A stretch of DNA of 64,000 nucleotides from contig CALUZM010000005.1 in the NCBI GenBank assembly GCA_944325245.1, positions 1 through 64,000 of the forward strand, written 5' to 3'. Source of the stretch: an uncultured Massilimicrobiota sp. (GTDB lineage: Bacteria > Bacillota_I > Bacilli_A > Erysipelotrichales > Coprobacillaceae). The notes below the pieces were generated by a model. It was given only the letters and a program-made list of their open reading frames with translations, was not told the DNA's origin and made no database searches. Shown here piece after piece: positions 46,760-56,926 of this stretch (position 1 is the stretch's first letter; every line of letters starts with the position of its first letter). Made by a program: the position numbers and the translations under genes.

Positions 46760-47190
46760 TAACTATTCTTTATGGCTAGTTTGGTGAGAACCACAGTCTA
46801 AATTAATAAAGAAATATATTAAAAGTTGGAAAAAATTTTTTTCTGATTATCAAAATATTTTGATATTTCCTGTAATGGATATGTTAAAGAAGTATATAAA
46901 TGTAAGAAATATGCGTTTGTTACAAATTATGGATTATATGTAATGTGTAATATATAGTGGCTTTTATTTAGATACAAATATTAAAGTTGTAAAAAATTTA
47001 AATCAATTTTGATCCATGAAGGATTTTCTAATCAGTGTAAAAACAATAACAGATATATCAACTAAAAAAGATTCATTCTTCAAGAAAATTTACAGATTAT
47101 AGAAGGATTTGCTTTGTATCCAAAATAATATTTTGTTTTTTAGATTATCATACAAGAAGTTTTGTTAAGAGATGATTTAAAAGAATAAGT
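46760..47190 (+). pseudogene. Decayed GT32 glycosyltransferase
   Basis: Fragments in shifting frames align with the intact GT32 at 36230. VKEVYKCKKYAFVTNYGLY near 46885 corresponds to its TKEAYKAKKYAFVSDVARV. YSGFYLDTNIKVVKNLNQF near 46956 corresponds to YGGIYLDTDVMVYKTFDQV. ALYPK-YF near 47115 corresponds to AIYPQEYF. Multiple stops and shifts lie between, so it cannot be functional. It is a paralogue lost after duplication or a remnant of an older locus version. Confidence 0.75.
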
Positions 47191-47237
47191 TTATAATGAT
47201 TATATCGTTTGTACTTAACAATGGAGGAGCTTTTATT

Positions 47238-48274
47238 ATGTCGTTAGTTAGTATTATTATTCCTGTTTATAATAGGGAAAAATACATAGAAAAACATTAC
47301 TATCAGTGTTAAAGCAACCAACTTTCGATTATGAAATCATCATTATTAATGATGGTTCAACTGATAAAAGTTTACAAATATGTGAAATGTATTCAAAACA
47401 GTATGATTGCATAAAAATTTATTCACAAGAGAATAAGGGTGTTTCAGTTGCAAGAAATCTAGGCATAAAAAAATCATCTGGTAAATATATAATGTTTTTA
47501 GATAGTGATGATTATTATGTTGATAATTTTTTCAATAATCAACTTGAAAGTGAATTAAATAATGATTATGACTTATTAGCTTATTCTTCATATGTATCAA
47601 ATATAAAAAGAAATAGATATGCAGTTGAACAAAGATTCAAAGATATGGTAATAAGTTGTTGTCAATGGGCACCAATTGGACATTTTGGATCATGTATTTA
47701 TTTAAAAGAAATGCTAATAAAAAATGATATATGGTTTGATGAAGGTGTTCGATATAATGAGGATTTAGCTTTTAAATTTAAAGCATTTCATTGTGCTAAA
47801 AAATAAAATTTTTTTCTTCTTTTTGTTATATATAATTCGACACCTGAATCTGCTTTAAAAGTATCTACTTGTCATTATGATTATGTTGATGTATGGTATA
47901 GAGCATATGATTGGCTAAAAGATAGACCTTATCAAAAAAATACTCAAGCATCAGTTCAGTATATAAGATTGAAAATGACTTCAAGAATGTTGTTATATGC
48001 GAAAACATATATACAAGTAGGACATAATCAAGAAGAATTAATAAAAGAGTTGAAATCAAGAAATGGATTTGATATGTTAATGTCTATCAATGATCAACAA
48101 GTTCTTCCATACTTAAAGAAAGATTTATATTTATTTCAAAATGACATGAAAGCATTTATAGCTAAGGCTAGAAAAGAAGGAAATATTATTAAGATAGGTA
48201 GAGTTTTATTGCATATTCCTTTAGTAAGGTATTTAAAGGATAAAAAGCAATATAATTTAAATCAAATTTATTAA
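47238..48274 (+). pseudogene. Glycosyltransferase family 2, broken by at least two frameshifts
   Basis: The ATG at 47238 (AATGGAGGAG upstream) opens SLVSIIIPVYNREKYIEK, then the frame is lost in an A5 run at 47290-47294; restoring one A gives TLLSVLKQPTFDYEIIIINDGSTDKS. The middle frame carries GVSVARNLGIKKSSGKYIMFLDSDDYY and ends at 47806. The third continues from about 47830 (STPESALKVSTCHYDYVDVWY) to 48274 with the C-terminal acceptor region. Without repair no active enzyme is made. Confidence 0.85.
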
Positions 48275-48330
48275 TTGTTCTATTATTCATATATAGTATG
48301 AAATTTGTAAGTGAGAAGGGGAATATTTTG

Positions 48331-49333
48331 ATGAAAGAACTAACAAAAGATGAATCAAAAATACTTAAAGGTATAGCAATATTATTTATGATTGGCTTAC
48401 ATTTATACAATACACTTGATTATGAAAATTTATATCAGCCACTTTTATATATTGGTGATAAACCATTAATCTATTATATTTCTTTTTTGTTTGATGCATG
48501 TGTATCTATTTATTGTTTTTGTAGTGGTTATTGCAATGTATTTAAAACAATCGATTCATATTAAGGATAATATAAAAAGAATATTTAAATTTATGAAAAG
48601 GTATTGGATAGTATTAGTTTTAACTTGTATAGTAGGAATTATTCTTCATAATCCTTCTATACCAGATAATGTTTTAACTTTTATTGGAAATCTAACTCTT
48701 ATTAATATATCATATGTTGGAGCATGGTGGTTTGTACAAACATATGTTTTGTTAATTTTGCTAACTCCATTTATTATAAAGATGATAAATAAATATGAAA
48801 AAATAACACTATTAGTTGTTCTTGTGATATATTTTATAGCTTTTTATTTTAGAATTATGAATCCTGTGAGACCTCATATATTTATATTAGATGTAATCAT
48901 AAATGCTTTAGTTTTATTAGGTACGTCTTTATTTCCATTTGTTATTGGAATGTATTTTTATAAAAATTTAATTATATCAAAGCTTCGTACTCAATTTGGT
49001 TACAATAATATTATTGCTGGCTTAATTATAATTGTTTGTATCTTATTGCATATATTTATAAAAAATATGATTATTGCACCTTTTATAGCAATCATATTTA
49101 TATTAGGCTTTTCTTTGATACATTTTCATCCGATTATTAGAAAAATACTACTTTATTTTGGTAATCATTCAACGAATTTGTGGCTTGTACATATGCAATA
49201 TTATATGATATTTACACCAACAATTGTATTCTATACACATACAGTTATTGGATGCTTAGTTATTTTATTGGCGTTGTGTATTGCTACATCGTATTTCATT
49301 AATTTTTTAGAAAATTTAATTTTTAGAAAATGA
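48331..49333 (+). pseudogene. Acyltransferase family 3 membrane protein, broken by one frameshift
   Basis: The start ATG 48331 follows AAGGGG. The first frame has LKGIAILFMIGLHLYNTLDY, typical of acyltransferase-3 O-acetylases, and ends at 48564. The second continues from the shift near 48531 (SGY then AMYLKQSIHIKDNIKRIFKF) to 49333 with about eight hydrophobic segments and YWIVLVL, GAWWFVQTYVLL, STNLWLVHMQYYM. One extra T in the GGTTATTGCAATG stretch explains the shift. It would acetylate extracytoplasmic glycan. Confidence 0.85.
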
Positions 49334-49482
49334 TGAATTTGATTATTGTATCTTCATTATGAATTGGCATGAATATTAGCAAACCACTAATCTGAGTCTG
49401 TTTTTGTAAGAGAACTTTATTTCTGTTTATTCTATCTAATATTGCATATGTTAGTGTACTCTAGTTGAATATTTCAGCTTGC

Positions 49483-49540
49483 TGACGACACCGTGTTAAT
49501 GAAGTGACGACAGTATGTTAATCAAAATGACGACGATTTT
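49483..49540 (+). repeat. Tandem 22-bp direct repeats TGACGACA...TGTTAAT
   Basis: TGACGACA-N3-TGTTAAT occurs at 49483 and again at 49505, followed by a third partial TGACGACG at 49528. Period is 22-23 bp. Tandem binding-site repeats of this sort are found at ends of some insertion sequences (IS21 group), so it may be a residual element end. No transposase gene is next to it. Confidence 0.5.
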
Positions 49541-49625
49541 TATTGGTTTTTATATAAAACAGTGCCTCCTGGCGTTAAAATTATTTTGCGCTTACAATTA
49601 TTTAAAAGACGAAGGGGATAAGGTT

Positions 49626-50804
49626 ATGGTAAATAATAAAAAAATGGATTCGTGTTCTATTGATCAAGATAAAGAATATATTATAACGATAACTAATAGT
49701 GGTAATTTACATATAGATTTTTATGAATATTCAGAAAAATTTTATGAAGCAGCAAGGGATGTTATTCAATATCTAGTGAAAGAAGCAGCAGCAGAGGAAG
49801 ATATTGCTAAACTTGATATATGGTTTTTTTCTACGATTTATTTATATCGACATAGCTTAGAACTCTTATTGAAAGCAAGTATATTTCAAACTGTAACTGA
49901 TAATAAAAATAGAATAAATATTGTTGATAAAATTCAGCATAATCTTAAAGAGGCATTTGAAACATTGATTAAAGAAAAAAAGTTAATGATAAATAATAAT
50001 GAAAATGGTAAATGGTTAATGGATTATTTGTCGGATATATCATTGATTGATAAAAAATCGGATATGTTTCGATTTCCATTTGGAAATAATCTCAATATTT
50101 TGTTTAATAAACAAATAAGCATCTCATTAGTATCAATACGTGACAATATGAATAAAGCCTACAGTATTATTAAAGGAATTTATGATACTGGAGTTATATC
50201 AGAAGAAGAAATTAAAACTCCTAATTCAAAGCTAATAAATGAGAAAGGTAATTATTTTCAAAAAAGTGTTGTGGGGTATAAATATTATCAATATAGTTTT
50301 TATCCTTATTTTTTTTCTTATAAAGAAGTTGCTAATTTCTTAAAAAATATCATTATGAAAGAGAAAGAGACTCATTTATTTTTGCCAATGTGTTATTTAT
50401 ATCGAAATGCTGTTGAGCTTGGATTAAAGAGACTTATTATTGAAGATAGTCATATAGATCATTCGAAAAGATTAAAAATTATAAAGAAAAATCATAGTAT
50501 TTTGAGACTGTGGAATCAAATTGTTGATGAAATAGCAGAATATGTAAATATAATGCAAGAGGATGCATCAATTGTATTTTTTTCAGAAAAATATATAAGA
50601 GAGTTACATAATTTTGATTCGAGTTCTGATATATTTCGATATCCTTGTAATAAAAAAATGAATTCATATTTTCTTGAAAAAATGAATTTTGATTTTATAT
50701 ATGTTGCTAATTACTTTGAAGAATTGTGTGGATATTTATCTGGTTTTAATGCCATTTTGCAAACAGTTAAGGAATATGAAGCAAATGCAGCTGATGATTA
50801 TTGA
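49626..50804 (+). CDS. Protein of two tandem HEPN-like halves
   Basis: 392 residues from the ATG at 49626, with AAGGGGATAAGG upstream; the frame runs further 5' without support. The protein is an internal duplication: YLYRHSLELLLK (72-83) and YLYRNAVELGLK (257-268), then HNLKEAFETL and NHSILRLWNQI, then SDMFRFP (145-151) and SDIFRYP (334-340), with matching spacing. This resembles helical HEPN-like domains (a YRxxxELxLK helix, HxLxxLW, then FRYP) found in defence and unknown proteins. No canonical RNase RX4-6H is clear. It lies alone beside an IS-like repeat, a usual place for acquired genes. Function unknown. Confidence 0.6.
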   Translation: MVNNKKMDSCSIDQDKEYIITITNSGNLHIDFYEYSEKFYEAARDVIQYLVKEAAAEEDIAKLDIWFFSTIYLYRHSLELLLKASIFQTVTDNKNRINIVDKIQHNLKEAFETLIKEKKLMINNNENGKWLMDYLSDISLIDKKSDMFRFPFGNNLNILFNKQISISLVSIRDNMNKAYSIIKGIYDTGVISEEEIKTPNSKLINEKGNYFQKSVVGYKYYQYSFYPYFFSYKEVANFLKNIIMKEKETHLFLPMCYLYRNAVELGLKRLIIEDSHIDHSKRLKIIKKNHSILRLWNQIVDEIAEYVNIMQEDASIVFFSEKYIRELHNFDSSSDIFRYPCNKKMNSYFLEKMNFDFIYVANYFEELCGYLSGFNAILQTVKEYEANAADDY

Positions 50805-51035
50805 GAATTAGTGGATTAGTAGTGTTTCTCGTTATTTGTCATACATATATATATAGTTTTAATAATTATTTATTATGTTCATTAATAGATTTTGAGTATT
50901 TTTAATCTCTATACTTAGTTGGATTTATACAAATATAAAATTTTTTGAAATTTAATACTGAATATATGACTATATTTAACCCTATCTTAATCATATCTTT
51001 ATTTTTATAAGCAAGAATAAATAAAAAAAGTCTCC

Positions 51036-51041
51036 TATAAT
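51036..51041 (+). promoter_or_regulatory. -10 element before the wall-anchored protein gene
   Basis: TATAAT at 51036-51041, 48 bp before the GTG start. The -35 is weak (AAGAAT). Confidence 0.4.
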
Positions 51042-51089
51042 AAATGTGTCCGAAAAAATACAGGATAAATTTGTTGGGAGGAAAAGATT

Positions 51090-54000
51090 GTGAAAAAAGT
51101 GAAAGTAAAGAAAATTGCTTCGGGTATGCTTGTCACAACAATGATGATAACTTCACAAGTAGGAGGAGTATATGCATTAGAAAATACGACAACTCTTGAT
51201 CATCAAAATCAAGTTCAACAGATTGTGACACCATTATCAAATAGTTTAGTCACTGTTAATGGTGGGAATTTATCATCACAGGGTTACGAGTCATTTGCCC
51301 AGGCAATGCAAGCTATTGAAGATGATAAAGGACAAGATTATACAATTGTATTAAATGATGATGTTAAATTAGAGGCAAACGAAGGAACAAATAAAGTTTG
51401 TTTGGCACATAAGAATATTGTCATTAATGGAAATGGGCATAAGTTAACACAACCAGTGACTTCAAGAAATTATATTTATACTTATGGTGATTTGACATTG
51501 GAGAATGTCCAATTAGATATGAAAAAAACATATCTTGATGTTTACGGTGAAGGCGTAACTATTGAAGTAAAAGGTAATGTAAGTGGAACTTTAGAATTGA
51601 TTCGTGATGAATCTAATGATGAAAGTTCTAAGACGAATCAGATTATTGTTCATGCACCTATAAAGAAATCAACAATTGGCTCTATTAATGGAAATGGAAA
51701 AAATGGAACAACACAAATTATTTTAAAAGGATATGGATCAAAGACAACACCAGCCATTAAAAATAATTATCCTGGTGTAGGATCAAGTAGTGATGGATCA
51801 AAACCAGCTGCATTTATTTTAGATAATTCATATATTGTTGCTGAGTCTGCTTTCAATTGGGGTAATCTTTATCTGGAAGGAGAAAGTGGAATCTCAATAA
51901 CAGGAACATTGCAATATGCCACAATTCCAAACTATTATGTAGCAGATAATGCGAAAGCAACACTTTTTGTTAAAAAGTTTGTGGGTGGATTTGGATGTTT
52001 GAAAGTGAGTGGCGAAGTCACAGGACAAACTGAAATTCATGTTAGTGGAAATACAATGCCCCAAGTTGGTGATGTTTTAGTTCAGGCACCAAATGGAAAA
52101 GATGATTCATTTGTTTTGGTTGGTGTTCCTGGAATGGAACTTGTACGTCAGGATAATGGTAACTATGAAGTTGCAAAAGTAAAACCAATTGTTTCTATCA
52201 GTAGTGCAACATTGAATGAAAGCTTTACATCTATAGATGAGGCTATTGCAGCCATTCAGACAGCTGTTGAAGCTGGTTCAACAGAAACTTACACAATTCA
52301 TTTATTAAAAGATGTGACATTGACTGAAAATCTTGTTTTGCCAAATACAGCTATCATTCTTGATGGAAATAATCATGTTTTAGATGCAACTGAAAATGTT
52401 GAAAAAATTGATGTAACGAAATCATTGGTTATGAGAAATATGCAACTTTCTTTAGAAAATTCAACGCTTCATTATGCACCAATTTCTGGAACAAAAGATC
52501 GTGTTATTGAATTAGAAAATACAGTAACAGGACATGTCAAAGAAATATTAGATGATTCTCAAAAAGGATATCTAGATATTAAATTATATAATACTGTTCA
52601 AGTTGATAAAGTCATTGGAACAAGTCGAACAAGTGGTAGTCGTTTAACAGATTTATATCTAACAAATTATGGAACAGAAGAGCAACCATTTGATATTTCA
52701 CAGATGGTAGAAAATATGGCCGCTGTAGAATTGAATCAAAGTTATATTTCTGTATCTGGAGATGCAACAAATTTAGGAGTTATAAGAACTGATAGTGTCA
52801 ATACAACAGCTGGAATTGTTGTGAGTGATGATGCGACAATTCATAAATTATCTATTGGTGAAAATCCAAAGTTTAAAGTTATCGTAGAAGCTGGTAAGGT
52901 ATTAACAATTCAAGAAAAATCAGGACTTGATAATGGCTATATTCCTTTGCAGGTTAACGGAACTTTAACTGATGGACAACTCGTTATTCAATATCAAGGT
53001 AAAGAAGATAGCAATATGGAAAATATGTTTGATTTTCATGATGAAAATGCTAAGCTCTATTATGAACAATCTACAAAAACATATAAAATTAGCTTGCCTG
53101 CCGATATAAAAATAAATGCTGATCAATCAATTGGTGATCATTCAATTTATAGTCAAATTGCACTTGATATTCAAGATAGTCAAGGTATTGATGATATCAT
53201 CATCAATGGTCAACAATATGATATCAATAGTGAAAAACTATTATCTATTTCTTCATTAGATGAACAATGGTCTTTCCAAAATGGTCAAAATGTTATTGAA
53301 GTTTATGATGTCACAGGATTAAAATCAACTTATTCATTTACTTTAGATCAAACATTACCTACAATCATTGTTCAAGAAAGTGTTGGACAAGATAATCATT
53401 ATAGCCAAGTCTTTTTTGAAATGAAAGATAATCATGGTCTTGATTATATTGTTGTGAATGGACAGCAATATGATTTAGAAGGAGCAACATCATTTGTTTT
53501 ATCTTCTTCTCAACAACAATGGAATATAAAAGAAGGAGAAAATGTTATTGAAGTGTATGATTTAGCTAAGAATCATAGTACTTATCAATTTATCAATGAT
53601 ACAACAGCTCCAGAAGTTACATATGAAATCAATGATCAACAAGTGATTATTCATGCTCAAGAAGACATAACTTTCAATCAAGATGGATGGACACAAGTAG
53701 ATAATTATACTTGGACTAAGACTCTAGCTCAAGAAACTCAAATTGATCTTGTTGTTACTGATTTAGCTGGAAATCAATCAAATCTTCATATTGATATTCC
53801 ACAAAATAATGTAGATCAACCAACAGATGATAATCAAACTTCAGATGACAATAATAATACTTCTGATAATCAACCTGTTGAAAAGCCATCTACAGAAGAA
53901 CCTGATTATACAAATCCAAATGTTGAAAAACCATCTGTAGAAGTTGTACCTGATAATGTAGACCAAAATAAGAATCAACAAACACAAATGAATGAAACAC

Positions 54001-54113
54001 AAACAAATGTACAAACTGGCGATACATCATTATTATTTTTATATGCAACATTAGGGTTGATATCATTATCATCATTTATCTATTTGAATAGAAAGTCATT
54101 AAGAAAACATTAA
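51090..54113 (+). CDS. Large secreted wall-anchored protein with pectin-lyase-like and Ig-like repeats
   Basis: 1007 residues, GTG start after GGGAGG. A signal peptide (KKVKVKKIASGMLVTTMMI..., cleaved near residue 30) is followed by two similar beta-solenoid-type modules: FAQAMQAIEDD...IVINGNGHKLTQ (68-140) and IDEAIAAIQTA...AIILDGNNHVLD (380-440). Two Ig-like repeats near the C terminus share VNGQQYD or INGQQYD, a W, NVIEVYD and a STY(S/Q)F end (residues ~670-850). A Thr/Asn/Asp/Pro-rich linker comes before NVQTGDTS, a hydrophobic segment and RKSLRKH, a sortase-type signal in which the usual LPXTG is replaced by NVQTG. Probable surface adhesin or glycan-binding protein. Confidence 0.85.
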   Translation: MKKVKVKKIASGMLVTTMMITSQVGGVYALENTTTLDHQNQVQQIVTPLSNSLVTVNGGNLSSQGYESFAQAMQAIEDDKGQDYTIVLNDDVKLEANEGTNKVCLAHKNIVINGNGHKLTQPVTSRNYIYTYGDLTLENVQLDMKKTYLDVYGEGVTIEVKGNVSGTLELIRDESNDESSKTNQIIVHAPIKKSTIGSINGNGKNGTTQIILKGYGSKTTPAIKNNYPGVGSSSDGSKPAAFILDNSYIVAESAFNWGNLYLEGESGISITGTLQYATIPNYYVADNAKATLFVKKFVGGFGCLKVSGEVTGQTEIHVSGNTMPQVGDVLVQAPNGKDDSFVLVGVPGMELVRQDNGNYEVAKVKPIVSISSATLNESFTSIDEAIAAIQTAVEAGSTETYTIHLLKDVTLTENLVLPNTAIILDGNNHVLDATENVEKIDVTKSLVMRNMQLSLENSTLHYAPISGTKDRVIELENTVTGHVKEILDDSQKGYLDIKLYNTVQVDKVIGTSRTSGSRLTDLYLTNYGTEEQPFDISQMVENMAAVELNQSYISVSGDATNLGVIRTDSVNTTAGIVVSDDATIHKLSIGENPKFKVIVEAGKVLTIQEKSGLDNGYIPLQVNGTLTDGQLVIQYQGKEDSNMENMFDFHDENAKLYYEQSTKTYKISLPADIKINADQSIGDHSIYSQIALDIQDSQGIDDIIINGQQYDINSEKLLSISSLDEQWSFQNGQNVIEVYDVTGLKSTYSFTLDQTLPTIIVQESVGQDNHYSQVFFEMKDNHGLDYIVVNGQQYDLEGATSFVLSSSQQQWNIKEGENVIEVYDLAKNHSTYQFINDTTAPEVTYEINDQQVIIHAQEDITFNQDGWTQVDNYTWTKTLAQETQIDLVVTDLAGNQSNLHIDIPQNNVDQPTDDNQTSDDNNNTSDNQPVEKPSTEEPDYTNPNVEKPSVEVVPDNVDQNKNQQTQMNETQTNVQTGDTSLLFLYATLGLISLSSFIYLNRKSLRKH

Positions 54114-54133
54114 AATATTAATTGTAAGATTAA

Positions 54134-54175
54134 AAACTGTATTTATACGTTTATAATGTTATAAACGCAGTTTTT
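54134..54175. terminator. Terminator after the wall-anchored protein gene
   Basis: Inner CGTTTATAA (54148-54156) pairs with TTATAAACG (54159-54167); outer AAAACTG pairs with CAGTTTT, with T5 following. Confidence 0.85.
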
Positions 54176-54177
54176 AT

Positions 54178-54681
54178 ATGTTTGAGTATAAAATAATTGC
54201 TATTGGAACAAAGAGTTCGTATCAAATGTAGTGAACTATAAACGGATTGATAATTATGCTAAAGTGAAAGAACGATGTAATGAAATTATGTTGATTCTGT
54301 GAATAGAAACTTATTAAGTTTAAAATTAAATGTCTTAATAATATTAATCTAAAGAAAAATTAATATATATTTGTAAAATAAGGATATTTATAAACTATAA
54401 AAAAGCTTGATATGATAAATATACTGGTAAAAAGTTTATTTTTATCAAGCTTTCATTTATTATTTCTTGATTGCTCACTTGTCGCAGGATTAATGAAATT
54501 ACTTAGGAAATCATAAAAATGAATTTAACATCTAAAAAATGGACTCAAACCTAGGTTTCATCACATTTTTGTTTTCTCGTCTTTGATATAATAGCTTTTG
54601 AGATGTTTATAATGTCTATAAGCAAACGCAAACAAAAAAGATTCTGTGATGCAAATCAATAATAAATATAGTTATAATCCT
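54178..54681 (+). other. Gene-free AT-rich region
   Basis: 504 bp with no coding stretch that I can support. One short piece at 54229-54290 could be remnant coding (NYKRIDNYAKVKERCNEIM) but matches nothing I recognise. A TGATATAATAG sequence at 54587 could be a -10 for the following transposase relic. Confidence 0.4.
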
Positions 54682-54940
54682 AAAGCATGTGTAGGCTATT
54701 TCTTTAATATGAAATAGCCTACAGGTTTTTAATGTGAAAAATGTGGATGTGTTCATCATTACTTTTTTCAAAAACAAGAATGTTTTTGAATGTATCAAGT
54801 GTAATCATCAGCATTCTCTTTTTGTTGAGACTGTCTTTCAAGATAGCAAGCTACCACTTTTCCTACATGAACAGAAGATTTCAAAATACATTACAAAATC
54901 TTGCTTTATAAATTCAAAAAATTATCCAAAATTTTGAAAT
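54682..54940 (+). pseudogene. IS1595-type transposase N-terminal relic
   Basis: In one frame KACVGYFFNMK-stop-PTGF-stop-CEKCGC aligns with the IS1595 start (ACxxYLFxxKWPxGFxCPKCGC), with stops at the Trp and in the next block. After a shift near the T-run the next frame gives ECIKCNHQHSLFVETVFQDSKLPL, the second half of the zinc ribbon and the GTxFQDSKLPL block. The DDE part is absent. Inactive. Confidence 0.72.
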
Positions 54941-55218
54941 ATCAAAAGATGAATATCATACTACCCCTACTTCGGAAAAAGAGTTTTGTGCAAGATTTAT
55001 TAAATTCGGAAAAACTCTTGATGTTGCTGCAATAAGTCCCCAGGTTCTCTATTATATATATTTTGATTATAAAAACAAAACGAAGAATAGAAACAAAAAA
55101 TAAAAGATATAAGAAGTATGAAGCAAGCTTTAGATTGTTAAAATGGGTGAAATAATGCCCATTAGTAAAATGACTTTTAAATACTGTTATGGTATAATGA
55201 AAACAATGGGAAGGAGAG
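54941..55218 (+). other. Gap upstream of the AAA-ATPase gene with an extended -10 promoter
   Basis: Only short open frames. TGGTATAAT (55190-55198) is an extended -10, with ATGACT (55170-55175) at the -35 position and 17-bp spacing. The ribosome binding site AAGGAG is at 55211-55216. Confidence 0.5.
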
Positions 55219-56909
55219 ATGATGATGAAGCGAGTAAGTACAGGAATTGATAATTTTAAAAAACTAATAGACAAGAATTACTATTATGTCGATAAAACAA
55301 TGTTTATTGAAGAAGTATTAAGTGATGATGTCATGTTATATACTCGTCCAAGAAGATTTGGAAAGACATTAAATATGTCAATGCTTTATTATTTCTTTTC
55401 TAATAAGGAAAAAGAAAATGCTTATTTATTTAATGGATTAAAGGTAAGTAAAAATAAAGAAATCCTAAAACACCAGAATCAGTATCCCGTAATCTTTTTA
55501 ACTTTGAAAGATTTATCTCGAGAAAACATGGGATTGCAGGTTGATAAATTTAAAGCAATGATAGCTAGACTGATTGAAAACTATTCAGAAATAATAGACA
55601 GTCCATATTTAAGTTCTTCTGAAAAAGAGCTATTAAATTGTTATAGCTCTAAGAATGCAACAGAAAATGATTTAAGAGATGCACTTTATAATTTGAGTTT
55701 TTTTCTTCAAAAGCATTACCAGCAAAGAGTCATCATCCTCATAGATGAATATGATGTGCCACTTCAAAGTGCCTATAATCATGGCTACTACGATGAAATG
55801 GTAAATTTTTTAAAAAGTGTCTTATCCCCAGCATTAAAAACCAATGATGCTCTAGAAAGAAGTGTTCTTACTGGATGTCTTAGAATTGCCAAAGAAAGCA
55901 TCTTTACAGGTCTTAATAATTTTACGGTGCGAACAATTACCAGCAAATTCGCCTCTGACTGTTTTGGATTTACACAGGAGGAAATCGATGATTTATTGAA
56001 TTATTATGACTTATCAAATAAACGTGAAGAGATGAAGGAATGGTATGATGGATATCTATTCAATAAAACTGAAATCTATAATCCATGGAGCGTGCTTAAC
56101 TATATCAAAGAATTGTTGGGAGATCGTGAATTTCACGCTATATCGTTCTGGGCAAATACCAGCAGTAATGACTTAGTTAGAAAATACATAGAAAACAGTA
56201 CATCAAAGATGAAAGTAGAATTTGAAGAACTGATTAATGGAAAATCCATTAATCCATTATTAAAAAAGTTTCACCAGAATTAACCTATCGTGAAATGAAC
56301 TTTGAAAACAAAAATGACATGAATGATGATGTCTATAGTTTCTTATTATATACAGGATATCTAAAAATCAAAGACAAAGTATATGATGATAAAGGACGAG
56401 AAATCCCCCACACATATGAACTTGTCATACCAAATCAGGAAGTCCATTGTATTTATAAGGATATCTTCATGAAATGGTTTGAGAGATATCAAAGAGAAAG
56501 GGAATATTCATTTATTGAAGCATTAATCAAAAATGATGAAAACAAAGCTAACAGAATACTGCAGGATGTTTTGATGCAAAGTATCAGCTATTATGATAAT
56601 TATGAAACATTCTATCATGGATTTTTAGTAGGATTTTTAAGTGCTGATAAATATACAGTCAAATCAAACAGGAAAAGTGGAGATGGAAGATTTGATATTG
56701 AAGTATTGCCAAATAGTATCTTGGATACAGCTATAGTCATTGAATGCAAGCATTCAAAAAGCATCAAGGAATTAAGAAGTGACAGTGCTAAGGCGGCACA
56801 GCAGATAATCACTCAAAAATATATTGAAGGATTAGAAGAAGAATATGAAAAGGTTGTTGGCTACGGTATATCTTTTTATAAAAAACAGTGTATTGTTAAA
56901 AAAGCTTAA
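55219..56909 (+). pseudogene. AAA-ATPase-like/PD-(D/E)XK nuclease fusion, frameshifted
   Basis: The first frame (55219-56283, one of three adjacent ATGs) carries STGIDNFKKLIDKNYYYVDKT and the variant P-loop RPRRFGKT, and LIDEYDVPL as Walker B. The second frame (56284-56909) carries VYSFLLYTGYL and a C-terminal PD-(D/E)XK block, GDGRFDIEVLP then AIVIECKHSK. Loss of one A in the A6 run at 56262-56267 separates them; restoring it gives KKVSPELTYREMN. Intact relatives (AAA-ATPase_like plus PDDEXK_9) are abundant in gut anaerobes and their role is unknown. Confidence 0.88.
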
Positions 56910-56926
56910 TATATTAATAAGCAGGA

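Noticed and set aside
49483-49540. CRISPR array
   Set aside because: Only two and a half tandem units with no unique spacers and no cas genes.
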